From contig CP036296.1 of the NCBI GenBank assembly GCA_007751255.1, positions 3,658,001 through 3,722,000 of the forward strand: a stretch of DNA of 64,000 nucleotides, read 5' to 3'. Below, piece after piece: positions 47,765-56,669 of the stretch (position 1 is the first letter of the stretch; every line of letters begins with the position of its first letter). A program made the position numbers and the translations under genes. This stretch comes from Engelhardtia mirabilis. GTDB lineage: Bacteria > Planctomycetota > UBA1135 > GCA-002686595. Below the pieces are notes generated by a model that saw only the letters and a list, made by a program, of their open reading frames with translations, was not told the DNA's origin and searched no databases.

Positions 47765-48874
47765 TCAGCGCCGTCGGGCGGAACCGTTCACGGCGGCCAA
47801 CTCGATGCGGTTGCGGCCCGCGACCTTGGCGGCGTAGAGCGCCCGGTCCGCCCGCTCGAGGGCTTCGCGAGCCCGCACGCTGCCGCCGGGGGGGATCCAG
47901 GCCGCACCGACGCTGACCGTGACATGGGGTCCGACGGGGCTGTCGGGGTGCGGGATCTGGCGCGAAACCACCGCCGCGCAAACCGCCGCGGCCCGCTCTT
48001 CCAGGGCAGCGGCGTCGATCCCGGGCAGCACCACAGCAAACTCCTCACCACCGAAACGCGCCAAGAGGTCGTGGGTGCGACGCCCGGTGGAGCCCAAGGC
48101 CTCCGCCACGGCGATCAGGCACTGGTCCCCCGCCAGATGACCGCAGGAGTCGTTGAAGCGCTTGAAGTAGTCCACGTCGACCATCAAGAGCCCCAAGCCC
48201 GCCGAACCCCGTCGGGTCGTGCGCAGGTCGCTCGCCAGGGAACGGAACAGGGCGCGCCGGCTGGCGACCCCGGTCAGCTCGTCCTGGCCGAGTTCGGTCG
48301 TGAGCTGCCGGTTACGGGCCGAAAGGCGCTTGATCTCGTCCTGCAGCTCCCGCGCTCGGCTGGCCTGGGCCCGCAGGACGCCGATGACCGGGTCCGAAAC
48401 GATGCCGTTCATGCGCCGATCGCGCGCGCGCAACAGCATCAGGCTCTCGCCCATCAGTCCGACGAACTGCCCGGCTTCCATGGCGATCGTGGCCCCGCCC
48501 ACGTGTTCCATGGTCACGGCCACGAGCGCCGACTCGGGGCTGTCCGCCGCGATCTCGAGCGCGCGCCGCAGGAGCAGCCAGTCGGACTCCGGAATCGGCA
48601 AGAGGTCGTCGAGGGCACGATCGTCCACCGCCGACCACTCCGACTGGGACGCACGGTTGGCGAACACGATGCGCCGGTTGCTATCGACCACCACCAGGGG
48701 CAGTGGTTCCAGGTTCAGATAGCTACGCAGGTCGGCCGAGAGCACCTCGCCGGGATCGGGAGAGAATGTCGACGAAGGCAGGACGCGCCCCCCCGCGGGA
48801 GTCGAGTCCCCCACGGGCGCTGGCGCGGCCCGGCGCACGCGGCGCCCCTGCTGTTCCGAATCGCCTGTTCGCAT
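47765..48874 (-). CDS. GGDEF diguanylate cyclase with N-terminal PAS-like domain (369 aa)
   Basis: The catalytic motif is RFGGEEF (Gly275-Phe279), with 'DELTGVASRRALF' and 'LLMVDVDYFKRFND' as nucleotide/metal-binding segments, so it should make cyclic di-GMP. An inhibitory I-site RxxD (Arg266-Asp269) lies exactly five residues before GGEEF. Residues 50-150 look like a PAS domain (LVVVDSNRRIVFANRASQSE) and a coiled coil (LQDEIKRLSARNRQLTTELG) links to the cyclase. ATG 48,874 follows GGAGGG closely; an upstream in-frame ATG at 49,012 gives an Arg/Gly-rich extension and is less likely. Confidence 0.82.
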   Translation of the reverse strand: MRTGDSEQQGRRVRRAAPAPVGDSTPAGGRVLPSSTFSPDPGEVLSADLRSYLNLEPLPLVVVDSNRRIVFANRASQSEWSAVDDRALDDLLPIPESDWLLLRRALEIAADSPESALVAVTMEHVGGATIAMEAGQFVGLMGESLMLLRARDRRMNGIVSDPVIGVLRAQASRARELQDEIKRLSARNRQLTTELGQDELTGVASRRALFRSLASDLRTTRRGSAGLGLLMVDVDYFKRFNDSCGHLAGDQCLIAVAEALGSTGRRTHDLLARFGGEEFAVVLPGIDAAALEERAAAVCAAVVSRQIPHPDSPVGPHVTVSVGAAWIPPGGSVRAREALERADRALYAAKVAGRNRIELAAVNGSARRR

Positions 48875-49108
48875 GCCCTCCGGCGGCGATCGAATCGATC
48901 GCGCCCGCTCCAGCCCTCTCGCCGGTGGTCGTAGACAGCGAAGCGACAGCCCGCCCCCCAGCGAACGCCTCCCTGCCCCACTTTCTCTCGATAGGGCGAA
49001 GTTCGACCCCATACACCCCCCACTTGCAACTTCCCCAGCCCTACGCAGCTTGAACGGGCCGGGACCGCTGACGGAACGGTCGACGGCGAAGAAATTGCCG
49101 TGCCGGGG

Positions 49109-49999
49109 TCAGTTGGGCGGCTCCAAGGATCCGTAGCAGCGCCCGTCGAGGGTCAGGACCTGGATCCGCTCGCCGTCCTGATCGGCCACCACTACCCGCG
49201 AGCGTGGCTCCGAAGGGCCCGGTTCGACGACCACGTCCGAGGGGTTCAAGACCTGTCCACTGCCTGCGCCGTGGCCAGCGATCTGGGCCTCGACCCCGCC
49301 GTCAGGAGCCATGAGTAGGACGCCGCTGCGCGGCCCACCGTGGGCCACGACCAGGCGACCGTCCGCGAGGCGCACCGCCGCGCGGGGCTCCAGTCCGGCG
49401 CCGCGGTGATCGGGAAGCTGGAAGGCGAAGTGGAAGTCCAGGTCGCGGAAGACCTGCACGCGACCTGCCCGGGGCTCGCAGGCCAGAGCATGGCGATCGT
49501 CGAGGAACACGCCCTCGATCCCGGCGAATCGGCCGTGGGACTGACCCATCGGGCGCAGGGATCGGATCAAGGTGCCATCGGGCGCGAAGAGGTGCAGACC
49601 GTGGCGACGACGCCCACTACTGCCGACCAGCAGCCGCAAGTCGTCGCTCGAGCCCTGGCAAGCGACGCAGGTCGGGCGCGACAGGACGCCGGCCCGGTCC
49701 TCGTCCAGCTCCGCGGGGGAGAGGGTAGCGCGCTGTTCTTCCGACGGCCCCAAGCGCAACTTCTCGGAGCCGAAGACGGTGAAGCCGCGCACGGCACCCG
49801 CGCCGGGGTCGGCGACCCACAGGCGTCGATCGCGATCGACCGCGATGCCGGTCGCGGCGGTCTGGGATCGCTCCTGGTCGCGCCAGGAGAAGCCGCCCTC
49901 GAGCTCACGGCCGTCCAGGTCGTAGAGGCCCACGTGCGCCGTGCGCTCGTAGCGCAGCACGTACAGGACACCGTCGCGAAGGGCCAGGCTAGCGTGCAC
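49109..49999 (-). CDS. NHL-type beta-propeller protein (296 aa)
   Basis: Repeated propeller blades are visible: 'DGVLYVLRYERTAHVGLYDL', 'TGIAVDRDRRLWVADPGAGA', 'GLHLFAPDGTLIRSLRPMGQ', 'IEGVFLDDRHALACEPRAGR', 'AAVRLADGRLVVAHGGPRSG' and 'NPSDVVVEPG...VVVADQDGERIQVLTLDG'. There is no signal peptide. The ATG overlaps the end of the metallophosphoesterase gene by 11 bases, so they form one transcription unit. Such propellers bind ligands or proteins; the role is unknown. Confidence 0.68.
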   Translation of the reverse strand: MHASLALRDGVLYVLRYERTAHVGLYDLDGRELEGGFSWRDQERSQTAATGIAVDRDRRLWVADPGAGAVRGFTVFGSEKLRLGPSEEQRATLSPAELDEDRAGVLSRPTCVACQGSSDDLRLLVGSSGRRRHGLHLFAPDGTLIRSLRPMGQSHGRFAGIEGVFLDDRHALACEPRAGRVQVFRDLDFHFAFQLPDHRGAGLEPRAAVRLADGRLVVAHGGPRSGVLLMAPDGGVEAQIAGHGAGSGQVLNPSDVVVEPGPSEPRSRVVVADQDGERIQVLTLDGRCYGSLEPPN

Positions 50000-50882
50000 G
50001 CTCGCCTCCGCCGCGGCTCAGGTCGACGACCACGATCTCCGCCGGCGAGCGCAGTCGCAGGGGCACGCCCAAGGCACCCAAGCCGCGGCTGGTGAGCAGC
50101 ACCGCCCCGTCCCGCTCGACCCGATCGCCGGGGTGCGCCGGCGCCAGGCGGCGCACCAGTGGCAGGTCGATCTGGTGGCCGTGGCTGTGGCCGCTGAGCA
50201 CGAGCGCGCAGCCGGCCGCGGCCAGGGCGGGCCCCCCGGCCGGGTTGTGGCACAGCACGACTTCCACGTCGCCCGCGCGGACAGCATGCCGAGCGCGCTG
50301 AAGGTCCACCTGCTTGGCCTCCTCGAGGTCCTCGAGCCCCACCAACGCGACCGCGCCGGGCCCCTCGCCGAAGCGCACGGACTCGTCCAGCAGGAAGCGC
50401 AGGCCGGCCTCGGCTTCGAAGCGCGCGGCGATCTCGCGCTCGCGCCGACCGCGGTAATCGTGGTTGCCGAAGACGCCAAAGCTGCCCCTGCGCGCTCGCA
50501 ATCCCGCCAGGTCCTCGAGCAGCAGGTAGGACTCCTCGGCGCGCTTGGTGATCAAGTCACCCGTGAGCACCACCAGGTCCGGATCGAGGGCGTTGCAGGC
50601 CTCGACGACGGCGGACAGGTCCCCGCGCCCGAGGAAGGGACCTGCGTGGGGATCGGAGAGCTGGACGATGCGAAAGGCCTCGAGTTCGGGCGCCAGTCCC
50701 GGCGTGATGACGGTCTCGTGGCGCACGCGGAAGCGCCCGGGAGCGAGGAACGCCGCGCGGTAGAACGCGCGCCCGCCGAGAGCCGCGCTGACCCGTTGGA
50801 GCCCCCCGAAGAAGGCCAGGCGGCCGCCGCCGAAACGCCGTGGCTCCTGGCGCAGGCCGAGATCGGTGGCGTCGCCGCTCAC
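49989..50882 (-). CDS. Metallophosphoesterase, calcineurin-like (297 aa)
   Basis: All metal-ligand motifs are present: 'FRIVQLSDPHAGPFLGR' (DxH), 'DLVVLTGDLI' (GD), 'FGVFGNHDYRG' (GNHD), 'VVLCHNPAG' (H) and 'LVLSGHSHGHQIDLP' (GHxH). This is the YkuE/UDP-2,3-diacylglucosamine-hydrolase-like arrangement; members hydrolyse phosphoesters, often of lipids or nucleotides. GTG 50,882 overlaps the stop of the sulfatase-like gene (GTGA), which fixes the start over a longer Gly/Arg-rich reading. Confidence 0.82.
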   Translation of the reverse strand: MSGDATDLGLRQEPRRFGGGRLAFFGGLQRVSAALGGRAFYRAAFLAPGRFRVRHETVITPGLAPELEAFRIVQLSDPHAGPFLGRGDLSAVVEACNALDPDLVVLTGDLITKRAEESYLLLEDLAGLRARRGSFGVFGNHDYRGRREREIAARFEAEAGLRFLLDESVRFGEGPGAVALVGLEDLEEAKQVDLQRARHAVRAGDVEVVLCHNPAGGPALAAAGCALVLSGHSHGHQIDLPLVRRLAPAHPGDRVERDGAVLLTSRGLGALGVPLRLRSPAEIVVVDLSRGGGERAR

Positions 50883-52300
50883 CGCTCCTGATCCGCCTCG
50901 CCGTCGGTGTAGCCCAGGGCCTCCAAGACCGCCCGGTCCTCGTCGTCGAGCTCGTCCTCGCCCTCGTGGCGCCGCGAGTCCCACCAGACCTGCAGGCGTG
51001 CCTCGAGCTCGGCGGCCAGCTCGGGGTCATCGATCGGACGACGGGCCTCGGGATCCTCGTGCAGGTCGTAGAGCACCGGGGTGAGGCCGTACTTCTCGGC
51101 TCGCTTCGGCGTGGGCACGATCAGCTGGTAGCGCCCGTCAGCCAGGATCGAACCGCCGCGCGAGATGAACGAGACGAGCTCCGTGCGCCGACTGGCGGCG
51201 TCGTCGGCGAACAGGTCGACGCCGTCGGTGGGCGGCGCGTCCAGTCCAGCCAGACCCAGGATGGTCGGCATCACGTCCACCGACCAAGTCGGCTCCGAGC
51301 GCCGCACCCCGGCGGGAACGCCCGGCCCCGAGATGATCAGCGGCACGTGGATCTGCTCGGGCTCGAGCATCGCGCCGTGGGTCGAATAGAGCTCGGGGAT
51401 CGCCCCCTTCTCCTTGTTGACCGTGTCCGGGGGAGCGGCCCGTTGCCACAACCCCTCGCCGTGGTCCGCGGTCAAGACGCGGACCGTGCGCTCGAGCCGC
51501 CCGCGCCGCTCGAGCTCGTCGAACAGCCTTCCGATGGAGGCGTCGACCTGGGCGATCTCACCCTCGTAGAGGGCGATCGCGGCCTCGATGCCGCGGTACA
51601 TCTCGGGCGTCAGGCGCTCGCGCGCCTGGGCCGGCATGGCGCGCAGGAAGCGATCGTGGCGTCCGGTCGAGTTGCGCGCCGAGAACGTTGTCGGGTCGCT
51701 GGGCAGGTAGGGTTGGTGCGGGTCGAACGGCATCACCCACAGGAATACCGGAACGCCCTCGGGCGCCGCGTCCAAGGCCGCCAGGGCTCGGTCTACGACC
51801 TCGCTCGAGTGCCAACCGTTGCGCGGTCCGCGCTCGGGGATCGGGTAGCGCTCGTAGGAATCGAAGCTGCGCCCCCAGCCGCGGGCGTCCGCCAGAAGCG
51901 TGTTGGAGCTGACACCGATGGTGTAGTAGCCGGCCTCGTCGAATACGTCGGCCAAGGTCGGCTGGTCGGGCCAGAGCTTGCCGGAGTTGTCCGAGCGCAC
52001 GCGCCCGGTGAACAGCATGGCCATCGACGGCGCCGTCCACGAGCTGGCCGAGAAGTGCCGCTCGAAGACTGTAGCGCCCTCGGCCCAGGCGTCGATGCGA
52101 GGCGAGGTCGCGCGGTCGTGCCCGTAAAGGGAGAGGTGATCCGCGCGCAGGGTGTCGACGGAGATCAGCAGGACGTTCGGACGCTCGCGGCTCGTCGCGC
52201 CGCCGCCGCAGCCGACAGCCAGCAGCACAGCGGCGAGGAGCCACGCGGCGCGCGCCTGGGTGTCGATCCGGACCCTTGTCCTGGGCGAGACTTCGAACAT
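50879..52300 (-). CDS. Sulfatase-like alkaline-phosphatase-superfamily lipoprotein (473 aa)
   Basis: A lipoprotein signal ends at AVGC (Cys31). The catalytic core starts 'RPNVLLISVDTLRADHLSLY' with metal ligand Asp49. The segment at the nucleophile is SSWTAPSMAMLFTGR, so Thr89 sits where sulfatases have the formylglycine Cys/Ser (CxPSR). Further motifs are 'VFLWVMPFDPHQPYLP', 'RTVRVLTADHGEGLWQ' and 'VPLIISGPGVPAGVRR', typical for arylsulfatase-type folds. It may hydrolyse or transfer phosphoester or sulfate groups at the cell surface. It heads a leftward unit with the phosphoesterase and NHL genes. Confidence 0.75.
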   Translation of the reverse strand: MFEVSPRTRVRIDTQARAAWLLAAVLLAVGCGGGATSRERPNVLLISVDTLRADHLSLYGHDRATSPRIDAWAEGATVFERHFSASSWTAPSMAMLFTGRVRSDNSGKLWPDQPTLADVFDEAGYYTIGVSSNTLLADARGWGRSFDSYERYPIPERGPRNGWHSSEVVDRALAALDAAPEGVPVFLWVMPFDPHQPYLPSDPTTFSARNSTGRHDRFLRAMPAQARERLTPEMYRGIEAAIALYEGEIAQVDASIGRLFDELERRGRLERTVRVLTADHGEGLWQRAAPPDTVNKEKGAIPELYSTHGAMLEPEQIHVPLIISGPGVPAGVRRSEPTWSVDVMPTILGLAGLDAPPTDGVDLFADDAASRRTELVSFISRGGSILADGRYQLIVPTPKRAEKYGLTPVLYDLHEDPEARRPIDDPELAAELEARLQVWWDSRRHEGEDELDDEDRAVLEALGYTDGEADQER

Positions 52301-52370
52301 GGGCGTGAGGTTACCCGCTGGATCGCCTCGGCCCAGGGGCGTGCCGCCGCCAGGCCCTATCGTCGCTCGC

Positions 52371-54617
52371 TCAGCGCGAGACGATGCGCGGCTCGGCGAA
52401 GCCCCCGAGGATCACTACCGGCTGACCAGGCGTCGATCCCTCCGGCAAGGCCATCGGCGCCAGCTCGAAGGACAGATCCACTTCGCTCCCGGCCCAGGGC
52501 GCCAGGTCGACCCACAGGGATTGCCACAGCTTCGGGTCGCCGCGCCGGGTGTCGATCGACTTCTCCGCGACGACCTTGCCGTCGATGCGCACGCGCAGGA
52601 TGCAGCCCGGGCCCTCGATGCCCTCGTAGGTCAGACGGTGGTGCTCGCCCACGTCCACGGTGAAAACGCTGCCCGGCGGGATCGGCACGCCGTGCCAGGT
52701 CACCCGACCCGGGAACAGGATCTGCACCGCCAGCTTGCTGGGCTGGTCCACGTCGACCATGAAGCGCTCGACGCCGATCGAACCCCGCATGGTCCGGCCA
52801 CCGGCTTGGGCCGGCGGGTACTCGGAGACCTCGATCTGCGCTTCGCCGAGGCGCTCCAGGAAGGGGTTGGTGTCCTCGATGGTCCAGACCTGCAGCTCGT
52901 CGTGCTGGTGGGTCGAGAAGGACCAGGGCAGGAAGCCCGCCTCGTGTCCGTAGAAGCCGGCGCCGGCGTGGGAGTTGTGGATGCGGATCGGCCAGGGGTC
53001 GGCGTAGACGGTGATCGGACCCGGCCGCATGCGGCGACGCACGCCCTCGTGCAGGCGATAGCGCCCGCCGGATCCGTCGTCGTTGGCCGCCGTGCACAGG
53101 ATGCGCGACTTGAGGATGCGGTCGCCCGAGGCGGGGGCGTTGGAGCGGCTGGGCAGGATCTCGAGCCCCGCCACCTCTTCGAGGTACCAACGGAAGCCGA
53201 GCTCGCCCCAGATCCACGTCTTGCCAGTGCTCCAGTCGCCGTCCGGCGCGACCCGCAGGGCCACGTCCGCGGCGAGCTCTGGGTAGACGTTGGCCGCGGC
53301 GCGGTCGGCCTGGGCGGCACCGACGCCGAACAGCCCGCTCGCGACCAGGGCGACCCAGGCCGAGCGCGTCGGCAGGAGGCGCTTCGACGCGAGCCCGGCC
53401 AAGAGGAACATCCCCGGCAGCGCCGGCAGTGCGTAGCGCGTCGAGCCGAAGGGCACCGTCCACCAGGCGGCGAAGACGAAGCCCAAAGACCACAGGGCGA
53501 TCAACGCCCGCGGCCCCCACACGGTGCGCCACTCGCCCAGACGACCGCCGAGGATCGCGGGCACGAGCCCGGTCCAGGGCCGCAACAGGAGGCCGAGCAC
53601 CGCTCCGCCGAAGACGAACGCGCCCCAGAACACGGCGACGTTGGCGCCCGCGACCGGCGCCGGCACGATCGTCGGGGCCTTCAGGCCGAACCACACGCCC
53701 AGGGCCGCGCCGCCCATCGCCAGCACCAGGCTCGCGCGGTCGCGGACCAGCGCCCGCGCTGCGCTGATGGGAGCTGCGAGCAGTCCGAAGACCCAGCCGA
53801 CGCCCACACCACCCAGGGCGCACACCGCCGACATCAGGCAGGCGGTGTGGTTGATCTTGATCCCCATCATCCCGTCGGTCGCGCGCAGCACGTCCCACTG
53901 CCCGGTGATCGCCAGGGCGCCGAGCATGGTCCCGAGGAAGACGGCCAGGGCCGTTGCGGCGGGGATCAGCCCGCGCCAGCGCCACGGCGGCCAGAGCAGC
54001 GGCAGCACGGCCAGCAGCGGAACCGCCGCGAGCCCGTGGTAGCGGGTCAGGGCCGCGAGCGCGCCGCACACGCCGCCGATCAGGAGCAGCGAGCTGCGCC
54101 CGCGGCAGTGCCCTTCCACGGCCAGGGCCAGGCCCATGCTGAACAGCGCCAGCATCGGCATGTCGGTCATCAGCCCAGGGGCCAAGACGAGCGGCGCCGG
54201 CGCCGCGCAGAAGGTCAGGGCCGTCAGCACCGGACGCGCACCGAGGCGCGCCGCCAGGCTCGCGCAGGAAGCCCCGAGCAGGCCCATCAACAGGGTGCCG
54301 ATCAGGTGGCCGACCAGCAGGAAGTGCTCGCCGAAGAGCTGGGCGAACGCCATGCATAACAGCCACACGGGGCCGTGCAACACGCCGTTGCCGGCCTCGA
54401 CGATCTCGCCCTGGTAGTGAGTGGTCTGGCCGAAGACCTCGGCGCCGTGCTCGGTCAGGAGCTGCGCCACGCGCAAGTAGGCCCAGTCGTCCTGGTGCAC
54501 GCCCTTGTCGAGGAAGGGCAACACGAGGGCCGCGCTGAGCAGCCCGGCGGCAATCAACTCGCCGCGCTTGGCCGCACGTCCGCCAGCCTCCGTCGCACCC
54601 GGGTCCGTCGCGCTCAT
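52371..54617 (-). CDS. GT-C-type membrane glycosyltransferase (748 aa)
   Basis: About 12 hydrophobic segments in the first 470 residues follow an N-terminal loop with the conserved acidic pair 'KGVHQDDWAYLR' (Asp43/Asp44), the usual catalytic site of GT-C enzymes such as ArnT and PMT that use lipid-linked sugars. A C-terminal periplasmic domain of about 270 residues (VYPELAADVALRVAPDGDWS, HNSHAGAGFYGHEAGFLPWS) is beta-rich. The ATG overlaps the stop of the GT2 gene (54,614), so the GT2 enzyme probably makes the lipid-linked donor. Confidence 0.75.
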   Translation of the reverse strand: MSATDPGATEAGGRAAKRGELIAAGLLSAALVLPFLDKGVHQDDWAYLRVAQLLTEHGAEVFGQTTHYQGEIVEAGNGVLHGPVWLLCMAFAQLFGEHFLLVGHLIGTLLMGLLGASCASLAARLGARPVLTALTFCAAPAPLVLAPGLMTDMPMLALFSMGLALAVEGHCRGRSSLLLIGGVCGALAALTRYHGLAAVPLLAVLPLLWPPWRWRGLIPAATALAVFLGTMLGALAITGQWDVLRATDGMMGIKINHTACLMSAVCALGGVGVGWVFGLLAAPISAARALVRDRASLVLAMGGAALGVWFGLKAPTIVPAPVAGANVAVFWGAFVFGGAVLGLLLRPWTGLVPAILGGRLGEWRTVWGPRALIALWSLGFVFAAWWTVPFGSTRYALPALPGMFLLAGLASKRLLPTRSAWVALVASGLFGVGAAQADRAAANVYPELAADVALRVAPDGDWSTGKTWIWGELGFRWYLEEVAGLEILPSRSNAPASGDRILKSRILCTAANDDGSGGRYRLHEGVRRRMRPGPITVYADPWPIRIHNSHAGAGFYGHEAGFLPWSFSTHQHDELQVWTIEDTNPFLERLGEAQIEVSEYPPAQAGGRTMRGSIGVERFMVDVDQPSKLAVQILFPGRVTWHGVPIPPGSVFTVDVGEHHRLTYEGIEGPGCILRVRIDGKVVAEKSIDTRRGDPKLWQSLWVDLAPWAGSEVDLSFELAPMALPEGSTPGQPVVILGGFAEPRIVSR

Positions 54618-55621
54618 CGAACCCGTGAATCGGCCGATTCCGCGACCGGCGAGGTGGTCGCGCGGTGCTCATGACGCACCTCGAACAGGGGCTGGCCCTG
54701 GACCAGTCGGTAGACCCGGTGGGTGAACTCCCCCATCGCTCCGAGCACGAGCAGTTGTGCGCCGAGGACCGCCGCGAGCACCGCCATGGCCTGGGGCCTG
54801 GGATCGGCGTCGATCAGGTGCATGACCCGCAGTGCCAGGTAGGCACCGCCCACGCCCACTCCGGCGGCGACCATCAGGAAGCCCAGGCCCGTGAGCTTGA
54901 TGAAGGGGCGGTTGGAGAAAGAGACCGCGAAGTCGAGGGTCACGCCGAGTAGGGCCAGGCTCGAGTAGGCGCTGGAGCCGGCCTGGCGGGGCAGAGCCTC
55001 GATCTTGAGCTCCGTGGGGCGCTTGGAGAGCTTCGCCACCAGCGGCTTCAGGAACCGCCGCTGCTCGCCGCAGGTGGCCACGCGCTCGGTGACCGAGCGG
55101 TCGATGACCGCGACCGGGCAGCCCCAGTCGTGGAGCTGCACGCCGGTCACGTAGCGCACGAAGCGGTTGAGCACGATCGACCCCAGGCGCCGCTGCAGCG
55201 GGTCGTTGCGGGTCGTGCGCCAGCCGCTGACGAAGTCCGCGCCCGCGCGCCAGGCGGCGATGAAGGCCGGCAGCTCCTCCGGCCGCTGCTGCAGGTCCCC
55301 GTCGAGGATCGCGATCGACTTGCCCCGCGCGGCCTCGAAGCCCGCGCACAGGGCCGCGTGCTGGCCGAAGTTGCGGGCGAGCTCGACCACCACCAGGTGG
55401 GGACGACTTTGGACCTGGGCGCGCAGCACCTCCAGGCTGTCGTCGGGCGAACCGTCGACCACGAAGACGTACTCGCGCGGCTCGTCGGCCAGCGCCGTGT
55501 CGAGACGATCCAGAAGCTCGATCAAGGTCGCGCTGTTGCGATAGATCGGGATGACGACCGAGACCTCGGGACGCTGCTGGTCGCCGTTCTCGTGTGCGGA
55601 GGGGGGCACGCTCACGGGCAC
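54614..55621 (-). CDS. GT2 family polyprenyl-phosphate glycosyltransferase (335 aa)
   Basis: N-terminal GT-A domain motifs are 'SVVIPIYRNSATLIELLDRL', 'YVFVVDGSPDDSLEVLRAQ', 'VVELARNFGQHAALCAGFEA' and the DxD 'IAILDGDLQQRPEELP'; 'ADFVSGWRTTRNDP' and 'GVQLHDWGCPVAVIDRSV' follow. Two C-terminal membrane segments (FIKLTGLGFLMVAAGVGVGG and VLAAVLGAQLLVLGAM) are typical of ArnC/GtrB-type enzymes that load a sugar onto undecaprenyl phosphate. GTG 55,621 is used; AGGA lies just upstream. Confidence 0.82.
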   Translation of the reverse strand: MPVSVPPSAHENGDQQRPEVSVVIPIYRNSATLIELLDRLDTALADEPREYVFVVDGSPDDSLEVLRAQVQSRPHLVVVELARNFGQHAALCAGFEAARGKSIAILDGDLQQRPEELPAFIAAWRAGADFVSGWRTTRNDPLQRRLGSIVLNRFVRYVTGVQLHDWGCPVAVIDRSVTERVATCGEQRRFLKPLVAKLSKRPTELKIEALPRQAGSSAYSSLALLGVTLDFAVSFSNRPFIKLTGLGFLMVAAGVGVGGAYLALRVMHLIDADPRPQAMAVLAAVLGAQLLVLGAMGEFTHRVYRLVQGQPLFEVRHEHRATTSPVAESADSRVR

Positions 55622-55711
55622 ATCCTATCCCGAGGGGCCCGCGCGTCCGGCATCCGGCCGGCGGGGATCCGAGCCGATGGGCCAGCTCCCGGCGCGGCGT
55701 TGCCGCGCGGC

Positions 55712-56506
55712 TCAGAGGCCGACCACGGCGTCGGCCTCGACCACCGGCAGGGCGCGACGGCCGCGGGCGTCGACCAGCACCACATCGCCACTGCGGGCGA
55801 GCACCTCGAGGCCCCCGCCATCCAGAGTGATCTGCGCCTCGCCGTCGAAGACCTCCACCATCCCCAAGGGCGTCTCGAGCGTCGCGCGGCCCTCGAGCTC
55901 CACCTGGCCCTCCTCCAGCCGCACGCGGCGGGTCAGGGAGCTGATCACGAGCAAGCGGGCGCCGGGGTCGATCGAGAGGTCGAAGCTGCCCGCCTCGATC
56001 CGGCAGCGCGCGCCGGGCTCGGTCAGGATCAGGTCCGACCGCACGAGCTTGACCGACACCGAGTCCGCGTCGAGGGCGTGCCCCCCGATCCAGGAGGTGC
56101 CCTCGACCCAGTGGGCGGTGAGCGGAGGCTCGAAGTTCCAGTCCGAGCTGAGGCGCGTGGCGAAGAAGAACAGGGCCGCGGGCACCACGAACATCGCGAA
56201 GCGACGCAAGGACTTGGGCCGGATGCGGGGCTCCTGGCGCTCAGGTCCGAGGCCCCCATGCTCGACGGAGATGGCCCCGCGATGGCTCTCGCGCACCTGG
56301 CGCCCGAGCCGCGCCTGCGTCTCCATCCGGCCGCGGTACTCGGACTTGCACGACGCGCAGCCGGAGAGGTGCTGCCGCAGCAGGGTGGCGATCGGGCCCG
56401 GTAGACCGCCGAATGCCAGCCGCTCGATCAGGCCCTCCGCCTGGACACAGGTGATCGGGGTCGGCTGTCCCGGTTGGTCCGGTGATCTGGGATCGGATCG
56501 CTCCAC
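55712..56506 (-). CDS. Zinc-finger anti-sigma/FecR-type membrane protein (264 aa)
   Basis: The N-terminus has the anti-sigma zinc finger 'TLLRQHLSGCASCKSEYRGR' (H-xxx-CxxC), then one membrane segment (SLRRFAMFVVPAALFFFATR) and a periplasmic FecR-like beta domain (SDLILTEPGARCRIEAGSFD, 'RLLVISSLTRRVRLEEGQVE', 'GMVEVFDGEAQITLDGGGLE'). Such proteins hold an ECF sigma factor until a periplasmic signal arrives; no sigma gene is in the window. It diverges from the FabH-type gene, with a 163-base intergenic region between them (56,507-56,669). Confidence 0.72.
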   Translation of the reverse strand: MERSDPRSPDQPGQPTPITCVQAEGLIERLAFGGLPGPIATLLRQHLSGCASCKSEYRGRMETQARLGRQVRESHRGAISVEHGGLGPERQEPRIRPKSLRRFAMFVVPAALFFFATRLSSDWNFEPPLTAHWVEGTSWIGGHALDADSVSVKLVRSDLILTEPGARCRIEAGSFDLSIDPGARLLVISSLTRRVRLEEGQVELEGRATLETPLGMVEVFDGEAQITLDGGGLEVLARSGDVVLVDARGRRALPVVEADAVVGL

Positions 56507-56570
56507 GGCGGGCTCTGTCGACTATCGACCGGGAGTGCCGGGGGCCTGAGCCCCCCGCGGCGGCAGGGGG

Positions 56571-56576
56571 TATGCT
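56571..56576 (+). promoter_or_regulatory. Candidate -10 element upstream of the FabH-type gene
   Basis: TATGCT on the plus strand, about 93 bases before the start, is the best -10 match in the divergent region; no good -35 is at 17 bases. Low confidence. Confidence 0.25.
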
Positions 56577-56669
56577 TTCGCGCCCCGCGGGCCCCGCCAG
56601 GGTTCGATCGGCCCTCCGGGGCCTCGCGAGGCCGACAGATCGCCCCTCCCCCCCGAGCAACGCCCCCCC

